Positions 1 to 10,716 are shown, numbered from the stretch's first letter. The stretch: 64,000 nucleotides of DNA from Cellulophaga sp. HaHa_2_95 (GCF_019278565.1 NZ_CP058988.1:4030001-4094000); one strand, 5' to 3'. A program made the numbers and translations. The notes: generated by a model from the letters alone, not told the origin.

Positions 1-3000
1 GACCATTAGTACCTCCGGTAGGTAATTCTATTTCGTTTTGATCGTCTTTATCACCATCTACATAATTAACGGTGTAATTACCAGCAGTATCATCGGTTAC
101 AGAAATATCTCCTGTTCCAATTACAGTTTCTCTGTAATCAGATAAGTCAATTGCTGCTGCCGTTGGATCATTACTCAAAGTAAGGTTATCACCAGATAAA
201 CTTAAATCTTGAATTTCATTAGTTATGCTTGAATCTGCATCGCGAATGTCAATAGTGGTATCACTTCCTCTTTCTAAAGCTATATTTACTGTTTCATTCG
301 TAGTAACAACTGTACTACTGATACCTTGATTATCACTGCTATTTGTGGCTAAAGCTTCTATCGCTTCTTGTACATTGGCAGCTCCTAAAGAAGATGCAGC
401 ATCATCATAAGTGACTTCTGATGCATTTTGATCATCTGTACCATCAAAACTTGTGGTCGTATTATCTTCGGATACATAATCAAATATGCCATCTGAATTT
501 GCATCACTTAATGTAGTTACTGTTTCATTAATATTTACATCCGTAATTCCTGGCTCTGAAATCGTTGCTATAATATGTCCTGTTACCGTATTAGTGACAC
601 TAATATCATCATCCGATAAACTGGAAGCATCAATTAATTCCCAGGATCCTGAAGTAGCATTCCACTGCATTAATTGACCATCGGTAGTACCATCGGCTAA
701 TTTTGAAAGAGTAACGGCATTATCTGCTAATTGAGTAGCAGTAATTCCTCCATCAGAAACGCCTAATGTATAAGGTACTGCTTGAGAACCATCTCCAGAA
801 CGAGTTAAAGTTGTATTTGTAGCCCCAACAACCTCATTACCAACGATACCATCATTCTCTGTTACAGTAACTGATCCAAGATCAACTAATGTCCAAGTGG
901 ATGTTGCTCCATCCCATTGCATTACTTGCCCATCTAAAGTACCATTGGCTAATTTTTCTAAAGTAACTGCTGTATTTGCAATATCTGCACTTGCAATAGT
1001 ACCATCTACAATCTCTGTAGTTGTAATAGCATTATCTGCCATTTTTGCATTCGTAATAGCATTATCTGCTATCTCTAAAGTAACATCATTTAATGTTGAA
1101 TTGGCTCCACCAGAAACTACAATATCCGTAGAAGAAATTGTTCCATCACCTATTATATCTGTAGGATCTACTGTTACGGTATATTCCGTATTGTTGCCTG
1201 TTGTAGTATTCGTAATATTTACACCTGTTCCTTCTACAACTGAAGTTGTTTTTTGATTTGCGACTATTGTCGGTTCTAAATCTAACGCTGTAGAAGCTTC
1301 ACCATTTATGGTACTTACTAATTCGTTATTGGTATCTAAGGATAATTCATTACTATTTATAATAGCAACGCCCACACCAGTAACTCCATCTACAGTCGTA
1401 GATAACGTATTTACTGTACTTGTATTGGAAACCGTTGTTACTGGAACTAAAGTAGCTTTATCAATCCACTCTACAGCACCAGTTGCATCAGTAACCAATA
1501 CTTGGTCATTTCCTCCTGAAGAAATATCTTCTGTTAAAATTGTACCGTTTACTATGTTTTCTGTTTGAACAGCATTATCTGCTAACTTATCATTAGTCAC
1601 TGCATCTGATGCTAATTCTATAGTACCAACTGCTCCTGCAGTAATCTCTAAGGTGACATCTTTAAAAACTGAATCATCCCCTCCTGTTACGGTTAAGTCA
1701 TTAGATGAAATTGTACCATCTGCTATGGCTGCTTCATTTACTTCTAAGGCTCCCGTTAAAGTATTTTGAGATAAACCTGCTCCGGCTACATCTGAATTAA
1801 TTGTTGCTGCATTTACTGCATCTGCTGCGATATCTGAAGACTCTACTGCTCCTGCTGCTATTTTTCCTGTAGTGATGGCATCATCTGCAACGTCTAAAGT
1901 AACATCCTTAAATAAAGAATCATCTCCACCAGTTATATCAATTGTATTACCCGTAGATGATATTGTACCATCTGCTATGGCTGCTTCATTTACCTCTAAG
2001 GCTCCCGTTAAAGTATTTTGAGATAAACCTGCTCCGGCTACATCTGCATTAATTGTTCCTGCATTTACTGCATCTGCTGCGATATCTGAAGACTCTACGG
2101 CACCTGCTGCTATTTTTTCCGTAGTGATGGCATCATCTGCAACATCTAAAGTAACATCCTTAAATAAAGAATCATCTCCACCAGTTATATCAATTGTATT
2201 ATCCGTAGATGATATTGTACCATCTGCTATGGCTGCTTCATTTACCTCTAAGGCTCCCGTTAAAGTATTTTGAGATAAACCTGCTCCGGCTACATCTGCA
2301 TTAATTGTTCCTGCATTTACTGCATCTGCTGCGATATCAGCACTTGCAATAGTACGATCTACAATCTCTGTAGTTGTAATCGCATTATCTGCCATTTTTG
2401 CATTCGTAATAGCATTATCTGCTATCTCTAAAGTAACATCATTTAATGTTGAATTGGCTCCACCAGAAACTATAATATCCGTAGAAGAAATTGTTCCATC
2501 ACCTATTATATCTGTAGGATCTACTGTTACGGTATATTCCGTATTGTTGCCTGTTGTAGTATTCGTAATATTTACACCAGATCCTTCTACAACTGAAGTT
2601 GTTTTTTGATTTGCTACTATTGTCGGTTCTAAATCTAACGCTGTAGAAGCTTCACCATTTATGGTACTTACTAATTCATTATTGGTATCTAAGGATAATT
2701 CATTACTATTTATAATAGCAACGCCCGCACCAGTAACTCCATCTACAGTCGTAGTTAGTGTATTTACTGTACTTGTATTGGAAACCGTCGTTGCCGGAAC
2801 TAAAGTAGCTTTGTCTATCCACTCTACCGCTCCTGCAGCATTTGTAACCAACACGCGGTCATTTCCTCCTGAAGAGATATCTGTTGTTGCGATTGTACCA
2901 TCTAAAATTTCAAGTGTTGTAATTCCTCCCGTAGCTACGCCTAAGGTATAGGGACTAATTTCTGATCCTGCACCTGATCGTATTAAAGTGCCGTCAGTAG

Positions 3001-6000
3001 CATTGGTTACTTCATTACCTACAATTCCATCATTCTCTGTTACGGTAACTGATCCTAAATCTACTAATTCCCATGTTGAACTAGTATTATTCCATCTCAT
3101 TACTTGACCATCCGAATTACCATCAGCCAATTTTTCTAAAGTAACTGCTGTATCTGCAATATCTGCACTTGCAATAGTACCATCTACAATCTCTGTAGTG
3201 GTAATCGCATTATCTGCCATCTTTGCATTCGTAATAGCATTATCTGCTATCTCTAAAGTAACATCATTTAATGTTGAATTTACTCCACCAGAAACTACAA
3301 TATCCGTAGAAGAAATTGTTCCATCACCTATTATATCTGTAGGATCTACTGTAACGGTATATTCCGTATTGTTGCCTGTTGTAGTATTCGTAATATTTAC
3401 ACCTGTTCCTTCTACAACTGAAGTTGTTTTTTGATTTGCTACTATTGTCGGTTCTAAATCTAACGCTGTAGAAGCTTCACCATTTATGGTACTTACTAAT
3501 TCGTTATTGGTATCTAAGGATAATTCGTTACTATTTATAATAGCAACGCCCGCACCAGTAACCCCATCAACAGTCGTAGTTAATGTATTTACGGTACTAG
3601 TATTTGAAACCGTTGTCGCTGGAACTAAAGTAGCTTTATCTATCCACTCTACAGCTCCTGCAGCATTTGTAACCAATACGCGATCATTTCCTCCAGAAGC
3701 AATATCTTCCGTTAAAATTGTACCGTTTACTATGTTCTCTGTTTGAACAGCATTATCTGCTAACTTATCATTAGTCACTGCATCTGATGCTAATTTATCT
3801 GTTACAATAGCTAAGTCTTCTACCTTAAAAGGATCCGCTACAGTTCCTAAACCCGTAATAGTTACTTGATCGGCAATAGCATCAAAATCTGACTTATCAA
3901 TCCACTCTACAGCACCAGTTGCATCGGTAACCAATACTTGGTCATTTCCTCCTGAAGCAATATCTTCCGATAAAATTGTACCGTTTACTATGTTCTCTGT
4001 TTGAACAGCATTATCTGCTAACTTATCATTAGTCACTGCATCTGCAGCTAATTTATTTGTTACAATAGCTAAGTCTTCTACCTTAAAAGGATCTGCTACC
4101 GTTCCTAAACCCGTGATAGTTACTTGATCCGCAATAGCGTCAAAATCTGACTTATCAATCCATTCTACAGCACCAGTTGCATCGGTAACCAATACTTGGT
4201 CATTTCCTCCTGAAGCAATATCTTCCGTTAAAATTGTACCGTTTACTATGTTTTCTGTTTGAACAGCATTATCTGCTAACTTATCATTAGTCACTGCATC
4301 TGCTGCTAATTTATCTGTTACAATAGCTAAGTCTTCTACCTTAAAAGGATCTGCTACAGTTCCTAAACCCGTAATAGTTACTTGATCCGCAATAGCATCA
4401 AAATCTGACTTATTAATCCACTCTACTGCACCAGTTGCATCGGTAACCAATACTTGGTCATTTCCTCCTGAAGAAATATCTTCCGTTAAAATTGTACCGT
4501 TTACTATGTTTTCTGTTTGAACAGCATTATCCGCTAACTTATCATTAGTTACTGCATCTGCAGCTAATTTATCTGTTACAATAGCTAAGTCTTCTACCTT
4601 AAAAGGATCTGCTACAGTTCCTAAACCCGTAATAGTTACTTGATCAGCAATAGCATCAAAATCTGACTTATTAATCCACTCTACTGCACCAGTTGCATCG
4701 GTAACCAATACTTGGTCATTTCCTCCTGAAGCAATATCTTCCGTTAAAATTGTACCGTTTACTATGTTCTCTGTTTGAACAGCATTATCTGCTAACTTAT
4801 CATTAGTCACTGCATCTGCTGCTAATTTATCTGTTACAATAGCTAAGTCTTCTACCTTGAAAGGATCCGCTACCGTTCCTAAACCAGTAATAGTTACTTG
4901 ATCAGCAATAGCATCAAAATCTGACTTATCAATCCACTCTACAGCACCAGTTGCATCAGTAACCAATACTTGGTCATTTCCTCCTGAAGCAATATCTTCC
5001 GTTAAAATTGTACCGTTTACTATGTTCTCTGTTTGAACAGCATTATCTGCTAACTTATCATTAGTTACTGCATCTGCAGCTAATTTATTTGTTACAATAG
5101 CTAAGTCTTCTACCTTGAAAGGATCCGCTACAGTTCCTAGACCAGTAATAGTTACTTGATCGGCAATAGCATCAAAATCTGACTTATCAATCCACTCTAC
5201 AGCACCAATTGCATCGGTAACCAATACTTGGTCATTTCCTCCTGAAGCAATATCTTCCGTTAAAATTGTACCGTTTACTATGTTCTCTGTTTGAACAGCA
5301 TTATCCGCTAACTTTTCGTTAGTTACTGCATCTGCTGCTAATTTATCTGTTACAATAGCTAAGTCTTCTACCTTAAAAGGATCTGCTACAGTTCCTAAAC
5401 CCGTGATAGTTACTTGATCGGCAATAGCATCAAAATCTGACTTATCAATCCACTCTACAGCACCAGTTGCATCGGTAACCAATACTTGGTCATTTCCTCC
5501 TGAAGCAATATCTTCCGTTAAAATTGTACCGTTTACTATGTTCTCTGTTTGGACAGCATTATCCGCTAACTTATCATTAGTCACTGCATCTGCAGCTAAT
5601 TTATCTGTTACAATAGCTAAGTCTTCTACCTTAAAAGGATCCGCTACAGTTCCTAAACCAGTAATAGTTACTTGATCGGCAATAGCATCAAAGTCTGACT
5701 TATCAATCCACTCTACTGCACCAGTTGCATCGGTAACCAATACTTGGTCATTTCCTCCTGAAGCAATATCTTCCGTTAAAATTGTACCGTTTACTATGTT
5801 CTCTGTTTGAACAGCATTATCCGCTAACTTATCATTAGTCACTGCATCTGCTGCTAATTTACCTGTTACAATAGCTAAGTCTTCTACCTTAAAAGGATCC
5901 GCTACAGTTCCTAAACCCGTGATAGTTACTTGATCGGCAATAGCATCAAAATCTGACTTATCAATCCACTCTACTGCACCAGTTGCATCGGTAACCAATA

Positions 6001-6703
6001 CTTGGTCTACGCCACCTGAAGCAATATCTTCTATTAAAATTGTACCATTTACTATGTTTTCTGTTTGAACAGCATTATCTGCTAACTTTTCGTTAGTTAC
6101 TGCATCTGCTGCTAATTTATCTGTTACAATAGCTAAGTCTTCTACCTTAAAAGGATTTGCTACCGTTCCTAAACCTGTAATAGTTACTTGATCGGCAATA
6201 GCATCAAAATCTGACTTATCAATCCACTCTACCGCACCAGTTGCATCGGTAACCAATACTTGATCTACGCCACCTGAAATAATATCTACTTCAACATCTC
6301 CTAGTAAAGCATTAGCATCTCCTGAAATAGTAATTGTTCCATTTGGTGAAGTTATATTACCATCGCCTTGAAGTGTAGAAACATCAACACTTACAGTACC
6401 CCCATTTTCTAACTGTAGTGTTAATTGATTTGTAAGCTCATCAAAACTAAAGTCCTGAAGTTGTTGATCATCGGAAGAAGTTAACTCCCAAGAATTTCCA
6501 TCCCAAAAATAAATTGTTCCGGTATCTGTGTTTACATAAACATCGCCAATATCTGCTCCTGTTGGAGTTGTCATTCCTGGACTAGTGACATCTGTTCCGC
6601 TTAATACTTCACAATTACACTGATCTTCTAAAGTCACCGTAGTTTGCGAAATGGCAACAGTAGTCATTAATAGGAATACTAGTAAAAAGAAATTTTTAAT
6701 CAT
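1..6703 (-). CDS. Giant secreted repeat protein (5' part of gene; C-terminus beyond window)
   Basis: An uninterrupted reading frame runs from ATG at 6703-6701 to the left edge, so at least 2234 residues are present and the stop lies outside. The frame was checked at about 6200, 3480, 2000 and 20. The N-terminus (MIKNFFLLVFLLMTTVAIS, then QTT) looks like a Sec signal peptide. A short unique head (VYVNTDTGTIYFWDGNSWE-like) is followed by ten near-identical 86-residue units, each holding VTITGLGT, DKLAADAVTNEKLADNAV and DQVLVTDATGAVEW. The part at 1-3800 has longer mixed repeats with LADNAVT- and DVTLEIADNAIT-like stretches, which resemble the low-complexity repeats of phage tail fibres and bacterial surface proteins. 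No enzymatic domain is visible. Export is inferred from the signal peptide; whether a T9SS C-terminal domain exists cannot be seen. Probably a cell-surface or extracellular adhesin-like protein; function unknown. Confidence 0.85.
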   Translation of the reverse strand, partial: MIKNFFLLVFLLMTTVAISQTTVTLEDQCNCEVLSGTDVTSPGMTTPTGADIGDVYVNTDTGTIYFWDGNSWELTSSDDQQLQDFSFDELTNQLTLQLENGGTVSVDVSTLQGDGNITSPNGTITISGDANALLGDVEVDIISGGVDQVLVTDATGAVEWIDKSDFDAIADQVTITGLGTVANPFKVEDLAIVTDKLAADAVTNEKLADNAVQTENIVNGTILIEDIASGGVDQVLVTDATGAVEWIDKSDFDAIADQVTITGLGTVADPFKVEDLAIVTGKLAADAVTNDKLADNAVQTENIVNGTILTEDIASGGNDQVLVTDATGAVEWIDKSDFDAIADQVTITGLGTVADPFKVEDLAIVTDKLAADAVTNDKLADNAVQTENIVNGTILTEDIASGGNDQVLVTDATGAVEWIDKSDFDAIADQVTITGLGTVADPFKVEDLAIVTDKLAADAVTNEKLADNAVQTENIVNGTILTEDIASGGNDQVLVTDAIGAVEWIDKSDFDAIADQVTITGLGTVADPFKVEDLAIVTNKLAADAVTNDKLADNAVQTENIVNGTILTEDIASGGNDQVLVTDATGAVEWIDKSDFDAIADQVTITGLGTVADPFKVEDLAIVTDKLAADAVTNDKLADNAVQTENIVNGTILTEDIASGGNDQVLVTDATGAVEWINKSDFDAIADQVTITGLGTVADPFKVEDLAIVTDKLAADAVTNDKLADNAVQTENIVNGTILTEDISSGGNDQVLVTDATGAVEWINKSDFDAIADQVTITGLGTVADPFKVEDLAIVTDKLAADAVTNDKLADNAVQTENIVNGTILTEDIASGGNDQVLVTDATGAVEWIDKSDFDAIADQVTITGLGTVADPFKVEDLAIVTNKLAADAVTNDKLADNAVQTENIVNGTILSEDIASGGNDQVLVTDATGAVEWIDKSDFDAIADQVTITGLGTVADPFKVEDLAIVTDKLASDAVTNDKLADNAVQTENIVNGTILTEDIASGGNDRVLVTNAAGAVEWIDKATLVPATTVSNTSTVNTLTTTVDGVTGAGVAIINSNELSLDTNNELVSTINGEASTALDLEPTIVANQKTTSVVEGTGVNITNTTTGNNTEYTVTVDPTDIIGDGTISSTDIVVSGGVNSTLNDVTLEIADNAITNAKMADNAITTTEIVDGTIASADIADTAVTLEKLADGNSDGQVMRWNNTSSTWELVDLGSVTVTENDGIVGNEVTNATDGTLIRSGAGSEISPYTLGVATGGITTLEILDGTIATTDISSGGNDRVLVTNAAGAVEWIDKATLVPATTVSNTSTVNTLTTTVDGVTGAGVAIINSNELSLDTNNELVSTINGEASTALDLEPTIVANQKTTSVVEGSGVNITNTTTGNNTEYTVTVDPTDIIGDGTISSTDIIVSGGANSTLNDVTLEIADNAITNAKMADNAITTTEIVDRTIASADIAADAVNAGTINADVAGAGLSQNTLTGALEVNEAAIADGTISSTDNTIDITGGDDSLFKDVTLDVADDAITTEKIAAGAVESSDIAADAVNAGTINADVAGAGLSQNTLTGALEVNEAAIADGTISSTGNTIDITGGDDSLFKDVTLDVADDAITTGKIAAGAVESSDIAADAVNAATINSDVAGAGLSQNTLTGALEVNEAAIADGTISSNDLTVTGGDDSVFKDVTLEITAGAVGTIELASDAVTNDKLADNAVQTENIVNGTILTEDISSGGNDQVLVTDATGAVEWIDKATLVPVTTVSNTSTVNTLSTTVDGVTGVGVAIINSNELSLDTNNELVSTINGEASTALDLEPTIVANQKTTSVVEGTGVNITNTTTGNNTEYTVTVDPTDIIGDGTISSTDIVVSGGANSTLNDVTLEIADNAITNAKMADNAITTTEIVDGTIASADIANTAVTLEKLANGTLDGQVMQWDGATSTWTLVDLGSVTVTENDGIVGNEVVGATNTTLTRSGDGSQAVPYTLGVSDGGITATQLADNAVTLSKLADGTTDGQLMQWNATSGSWELIDASSLSDDDISVTNTVTGHIIATISEPGITDVNINETVTTLSDANSDGIFDYVSEDNTTTSFDGTDDQNASEVTYDDAASSLGAANVQEAIEALATNSSDNQGISSTVVTTNETVNIALERGSDTTIDIRDADSSITNEIQDLSLSGDNLTLSNDPTAAAIDLSDYRETVIGTGDISVTDDTAGNYTVNYVDGDKDDQNEIELPTGGTNG
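880..3760 (-). repeat. Higher-order in-frame repeats in the distal part of the giant surface gene
   Basis: A block around the marker CTGTTACGGTATATTCCG occurs at 1171 and 2524 and, with one change, at 3349. The spacings are 1353 and 825 bp, both multiples of three. Between the first two lie three shorter, roughly 250-bp units (for example the CATCTCCACC marker at 1921 and 2173, 252 bp apart). The pattern suggests duplication of composite modules rather than a simple array. Confidence 0.85.
3760..6290 (-). repeat. Ten tandem 258-bp repeats inside the giant surface gene
   Basis: The marker GACTTAT recurs at 3891, 4149, 4407, 4665, 4923, 5181, 5439, 5697, 5955 and 6213, an exact 258-bp period equal to 86 codons. 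Units differ by only a few bases each, mostly silent, so the array is recent or kept uniform by recombination. The reading frame is preserved through every copy. Confidence 0.95.
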
Positions 6704-6788
6704 GGGTGTGGGTTAACTTAAACTTTAATTGGGTACTTGTAAATAAGTAGGAGGACTACCAATAACTGATAGACACTTTTACTCTTTA

Positions 6789-6796
6789 CAAAATTA
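6789..6796 (-). promoter_or_regulatory. Possible -7 element for the giant surface gene
   Basis: On the minus strand this reads TAATTTTG, matching the Bacteroidota -7 consensus TAnnTTTG, about 86 bases before the ATG at 6703. No convincing TTG -33 element is seen at the usual distance, so the call is weak. The rest of 6704-6957 holds a GTAG-N5-CTAC inverted repeat (6747-6759) and otherwise nothing recognised. Confidence 0.3.
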
Positions 6797-6957
6797 ACAT
6801 TTGCTTATGCTAGGGGAAATAAATGTTGTGTATGTGTAAATTAGTAAGGTATAGCAAGTAATAATTGAGGTCTTGATTTTTAAAAAAGTGTATTTTATCG
6901 AACTCCTTAATGAAAACAGTGCTTGAGAAAGATTGAAATTTGCAGTAAACCAACTGA

Positions 6958-9900
6958 TTAGTTTGTTTTTACGCGATAGGTTATTCTTCTATTCGTAATT
7001 ACCGTGTAGTTTTTTATAATACTAAAAGGTGAGAATTCTGAAGTGGAATTTGAGATTGTAGCTGTTGACGTAATAAAATTACCCGCTGCAATCGTAAGCG
7101 GTCCAGTTATCACAAATTTAAATTTATTTGTAGTATCTGTATTACCATCTACATCTGTATAAGGACTTACTGCCGCAGATACATCTGCCGCAGAACCTTC
7201 AACTACGGTTGCTAAATAAATTTGTCCTTCTCCATAATCTGTAGTATATCCTAATTGATTATCTCCTGTAATAGCACTACCTTCATTAATATCTGTTAAA
7301 AATATTTCAATAGTAGCTCCTGGTCTTGACCAACCTTCTATAACTAAATTAGGTCCTGAAACAAATGCATTTGCAATTATTGGAAAATTCAGCAATCCGT
7401 TTGGCCCCGAATCTGCATCTGCAGCATCATTTATAGTGACTCCATCTCCTAATGCATTGGAAGCATCTAAATCAATACCTAAAGCATTCGCAGCCGTTCC
7501 ATTAGCAAAAATGGAATTTTGTGAAATTAAATTTCCAGACGTAGCTCCTCCAGAAATAACAATTCCGGAGCCACCATTAGAGGCTATTATATTTTTTGAA
7601 ATTTGAGAGTTATCACCATCTAGCTTAATTCCTGCATTTTCGATTACACCACTACATAGACCCCCATTTTGACCAGAATTTGTAATTGTATTTTCATTAA
7701 TCATTAGATTACCTACATAACCGCTAGCATCAATACCAAGTGCACCAGCTTTTTCAATTAAATTACCTGTAATGTTAATACCAGAACCATTTTGTATCTT
7801 TATATTATCAAAACAAGTTCCTGTGCCATTTGTCGTTATTTGATTGCCCTGAATTAACGTACTAGCACCTCCATTTATTAATATACCTGCATCCGACGTA
7901 GTAGCAATATAATTATCACGTATAACAATTTCACCACCAACAACTTCAACTCCATAATCAATATTCCCTGAATTATTACCTTGAGCGTTGACACCTATAA
8001 GGTTTTCTGCTACTAAAGCATCTCCTGAATTTATACGAATTCCAGCATTATTATTTGCATATATTGATACATTCCTAATTACTGTATTGAGCGCTTGAAT
8101 CCTTATTACATCTCCTGCATTTCTATGAATCTGAATTTCAGGATTGACAAAAGTTGTTAAGGTATTTGCAGAAACACCAACACTTGAGCCACCTGATCCA
8201 GTAGTTCCTATATTTGTATCTCCAGAATATGCTGTTTGCGTTCTTCCATCGATACTAGTATTATTATCTGTAATTACGGCTAAAGATTTAGCATTTGGAA
8301 TGAAGATATCAAAAATACCTGATGCATAATTTGTATCGGCGGTTCTACCCTGAACATCACCCACAGGAGGAATCATAAATATAGAAATATCTTCTCCTGA
8401 AATTGGATCAAAAATTGAATTTGGTAAAATATCTAAATTTGTTTCTCCTAGGGTATTTGAATTTATAATAAATTGATTTAAAGATCCTTGACCATCCTCA
8501 TTAGTATTGACTATTGTATTAAAATTAAAACCAAAATTCAAACCTACAATACCTTCGTTAGAAATATTTACAGTAGATACCGTTTTAGCATTATTTAGTG
8601 TACCTTCTCCTGAATCTGGAATGGAAGGATTTAAACCACCAATCCGATCTACACTAGTAAAACCAGTTATGGTTCCAAAATCCGAACGATATGTAGGTAC
8701 TCCAAAACAGTCACTGCAAGTTATTCCATTATCTCTCGTTGATTTTACAGTAGCATTTACAACTCTAACGAGATAATTACCATTGGCCATACCTCCAAAT
8801 ACATATTGGCCTTGATCATCTGTTGTTGCTATATCCACTAAAGTGTTGCTAGAATTATACAATTCTACCGTAACTCCCTCAATTAATTCTCCCGAAGAAG
8901 TTGCCAAGGATCTACCCACACCACCTCCATAATTTATGTCCTCATATACTTTTCCCGTAATAATATTGGATGGTACTTTCAATAGCACAGCATTCATAAT
9001 AACATAATCTTGTCCAACATTTACGGTAGTCGTAGCAGAACTTTCTCCTACCCCTATAAAAGTTGAAACATCAAAAGTATCTAAATCAAGTCCATAAGAA
9101 GTAGAATTATTTACAACTGGAAAAACTGTATTGTCAAAAATTGTTGAATTAAAAGGATTATTTTTAGTCACTCCATCATTATCTCCATCCCCTACTAAAC
9201 GATTTGCTCCTGAACTTGGAGTACTAAAGGTCAGAGATTCATTATTTGCTAAAGTATCATCGCCTTCCCAAGATAATACCGTGGTTTTAGCTCCTAATGA
9301 GCCTATTGAGTAAAAACCACTCAAGGTAAATGTGCTTGTAGCAATTCCTGAAGGATAATTAGCCCCACTATCTCCCTTGTATCCCTCGTACAAATTTATA
9401 GTTACTGCAGGTAATGAAGACTCTTGATAAAAAACCATCATTGACCATCCCCCCATAACAGTTGATGTAGCACAATAGTCACCACCATTATCAATTGTAA
9501 GACCTGAAAAATCAAAAACATTCGTTGAAGGTGAAGCAATATTTTCTACCAATGAAGTGACATCTGCAACATAGCCATAAAATTGTAAGTTAGCGCCATT
9601 AAAACTTAAAGCCGAGCCATATATTTTTGATGCTTTTACATTAACTCCCTCAAATATGACATTATCATCCGGTACTTGACTCGAGTGCGACCAATATAAA
9701 TATGCTTTATCTATCACTGCACCTGTAGGAATTGGAGAAAGCAATGTATTGGAAGATAAAGTAGTAATCGCACAAGCATTAGAATTATCTCCTGTCCTTA
9801 GTGATCCTCCAGTAGTTGAATAGTCATAGTAGCCATTAAATTCATCCATTAAAACTAATGGAGTGTTATTAGGTATAGGCACATCATTATCTGTTATCGT

Positions 9901-10665
9901 AATAGTTGCTGTTTTAGTATTTAAAGTTGCCCCTCCAGAAACATTGGAAAAATTAATAGTAAAGTCTTCTGTATTTTCACCATACTCATCATTTATTATC
10001 GGAACAGTTATTTGTAATGTCTGACCAGATGCTCCCGAAAACGATAAGCTGCCAGGGGTATTTGTAAAATCAATGCCATTAAGCGCTGAACCTTCTGCGG
10101 TAGAGTAATTAAAAGTAAAAGCAGAAGTATTTGCTCCAGAATAGGTAACATCAAAAATTGCATTTCCCACTTCTTCTACAACCGTGGTATTAGTTACGTT
10201 TATATTAATCATACAATAGCTTATGGCATCTACACTAAAAGAACTACCCGTACTAGAATTACCCCTAAATAAAAGATATTCAATAGTACGACTTGCGGTA
10301 TAGGTTACATCAAATGTTGAACCAAGTGGTGTATTTGTTGAAGTGTATTGTACCAAATTGTTATAACCAGCAGTTTCTTCATCTGAACTATATATCAATA
10401 AACCAGCGTTATTTGTATTTCTACGCAATCTGATGGTTATTCGAGTCCCTGCTAAAACTGGATTCGCTAAATGAACTACCAATTGAGAATTATTATTATT
10501 GAAAACAGTAAATTGATTATTTGCTGGTCCCAATATACTATTGGTATTAGTAATATTAGCAGCAAAACTAGTTGCTGTTGCATACTCACTACTTGGACAC
10601 TGTGCTTTTGCAATTTGTAGTGCCAAAAAAAACAGCACTAATGTTATTATTATTTTGTTAATCAC
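6958..10665 (-). CDS. Secreted Calx-beta / SdrD B-like / right-handed beta-helix surface protein
   Basis: No ATG exists near the 5' end. I chose GTG at 10665 because it gives a compact signal peptide (VINKIIITLVLFFLALQIAKA, Q next). A GTG at 10707 would add 14 hydrophobic residues and sits against a TAnnTTTG element at 10709-10716. The protein of about 1235 residues shows, in order: a Calx-beta type domain ending ATITITDND; a DUF3344-like module of about 300 residues with YLYWSHSS and a D-rich GDGDNDGV stretch; an SdrD B-like fold (ITGKVYEDINYGGG, DDQGQYVFGG) near residues 575-650; and many N/G-rich repeats of parallel beta-helix type (GNQITTNGTG, ENTITNSGQNG). No T9SS C-terminal domain is obvious; the end is RRITYRVKTN. 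Likely a large extracellular adhesin or structural protein; a polysaccharide-binding role is possible but not shown. Confidence 0.8.
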   Translation of the reverse strand: MINKIIITLVLFFLALQIAKAQCPSSEYATATSFAANITNTNSILGPANNQFTVFNNNNSQLVVHLANPVLAGTRITIRLRRNTNNAGLLIYSSDEETAGYNNLVQYTSTNTPLGSTFDVTYTASRTIEYLLFRGNSSTGSSFSVDAISYCMININVTNTTVVEEVGNAIFDVTYSGANTSAFTFNYSTAEGSALNGIDFTNTPGSLSFSGASGQTLQITVPIINDEYGENTEDFTINFSNVSGGATLNTKTATITITDNDVPIPNNTPLVLMDEFNGYYDYSTTGGSLRTGDNSNACAITTLSSNTLLSPIPTGAVIDKAYLYWSHSSQVPDDNVIFEGVNVKASKIYGSALSFNGANLQFYGYVADVTSLVENIASPSTNVFDFSGLTIDNGGDYCATSTVMGGWSMMVFYQESSLPAVTINLYEGYKGDSGANYPSGIATSTFTLSGFYSIGSLGAKTTVLSWEGDDTLANNESLTFSTPSSGANRLVGDGDNDGVTKNNPFNSTIFDNTVFPVVNNSTSYGLDLDTFDVSTFIGVGESSATTTVNVGQDYVIMNAVLLKVPSNIITGKVYEDINYGGGVGRSLATSSGELIEGVTVELYNSSNTLVDIATTDDQGQYVFGGMANGNYLVRVVNATVKSTRDNGITCSDCFGVPTYRSDFGTITGFTSVDRIGGLNPSIPDSGEGTLNNAKTVSTVNISNEGIVGLNFGFNFNTIVNTNEDGQGSLNQFIINSNTLGETNLDILPNSIFDPISGEDISIFMIPPVGDVQGRTADTNYASGIFDIFIPNAKSLAVITDNNTSIDGRTQTAYSGDTNIGTTGSGGSSVGVSANTLTTFVNPEIQIHRNAGDVIRIQALNTVIRNVSIYANNNAGIRINSGDALVAENLIGVNAQGNNSGNIDYGVEVVGGEIVIRDNYIATTSDAGILINGGASTLIQGNQITTNGTGTCFDNIKIQNGSGINITGNLIEKAGALGIDASGYVGNLMINENTITNSGQNGGLCSGVIENAGIKLDGDNSQISKNIIASNGGSGIVISGGATSGNLISQNSIFANGTAANALGIDLDASNALGDGVTINDAADADSGPNGLLNFPIIANAFVSGPNLVIEGWSRPGATIEIFLTDINEGSAITGDNQLGYTTDYGEGQIYLATVVEGSAADVSAAVSPYTDVDGNTDTTNKFKFVITGPLTIAAGNFITSTATISNSTSEFSPFSIIKNYTVITNRRITYRVKTN

Positions 10666-10708
10666 GATAAAAATTTTGGTTAGTGCTAGAATAAAGCTAT
10701 TCAACACC

Positions 10709-10716
10709 CAAAAATA
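10709..10716 (-). promoter_or_regulatory. Candidate -7 element (TATTTTTG) for the beta-helix protein gene
   Basis: The minus strand reads TATTTTTG, fitting TAnnTTTG. It would place the transcript start near 10702, about 37 bases before the GTG at 10665 and past the GTG at 10707, which favours the shorter start. A second TATTTTTG lies at 10781-10788. Each element sits next to a copy of GTAGGGATA (minus strand, 10719-10727 and 10773-10781). No clear -33 TTG accompanies either. Confidence 0.4.

Noticed and set aside
486..3746. Plus-strand ORFs of 60-120 codons with similar Val/Ser/Thr-rich proteins
   Set aside because: They are antisense frames of the repeated giant minus-strand gene; their mutual similarity only mirrors its repeats.
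3760..6290. CRISPR-like regular direct repeats
   Set aside because: Units are 258 bp, contiguous and in frame with no unique spacers, and no cas genes are present, so this is a coding tandem repeat.
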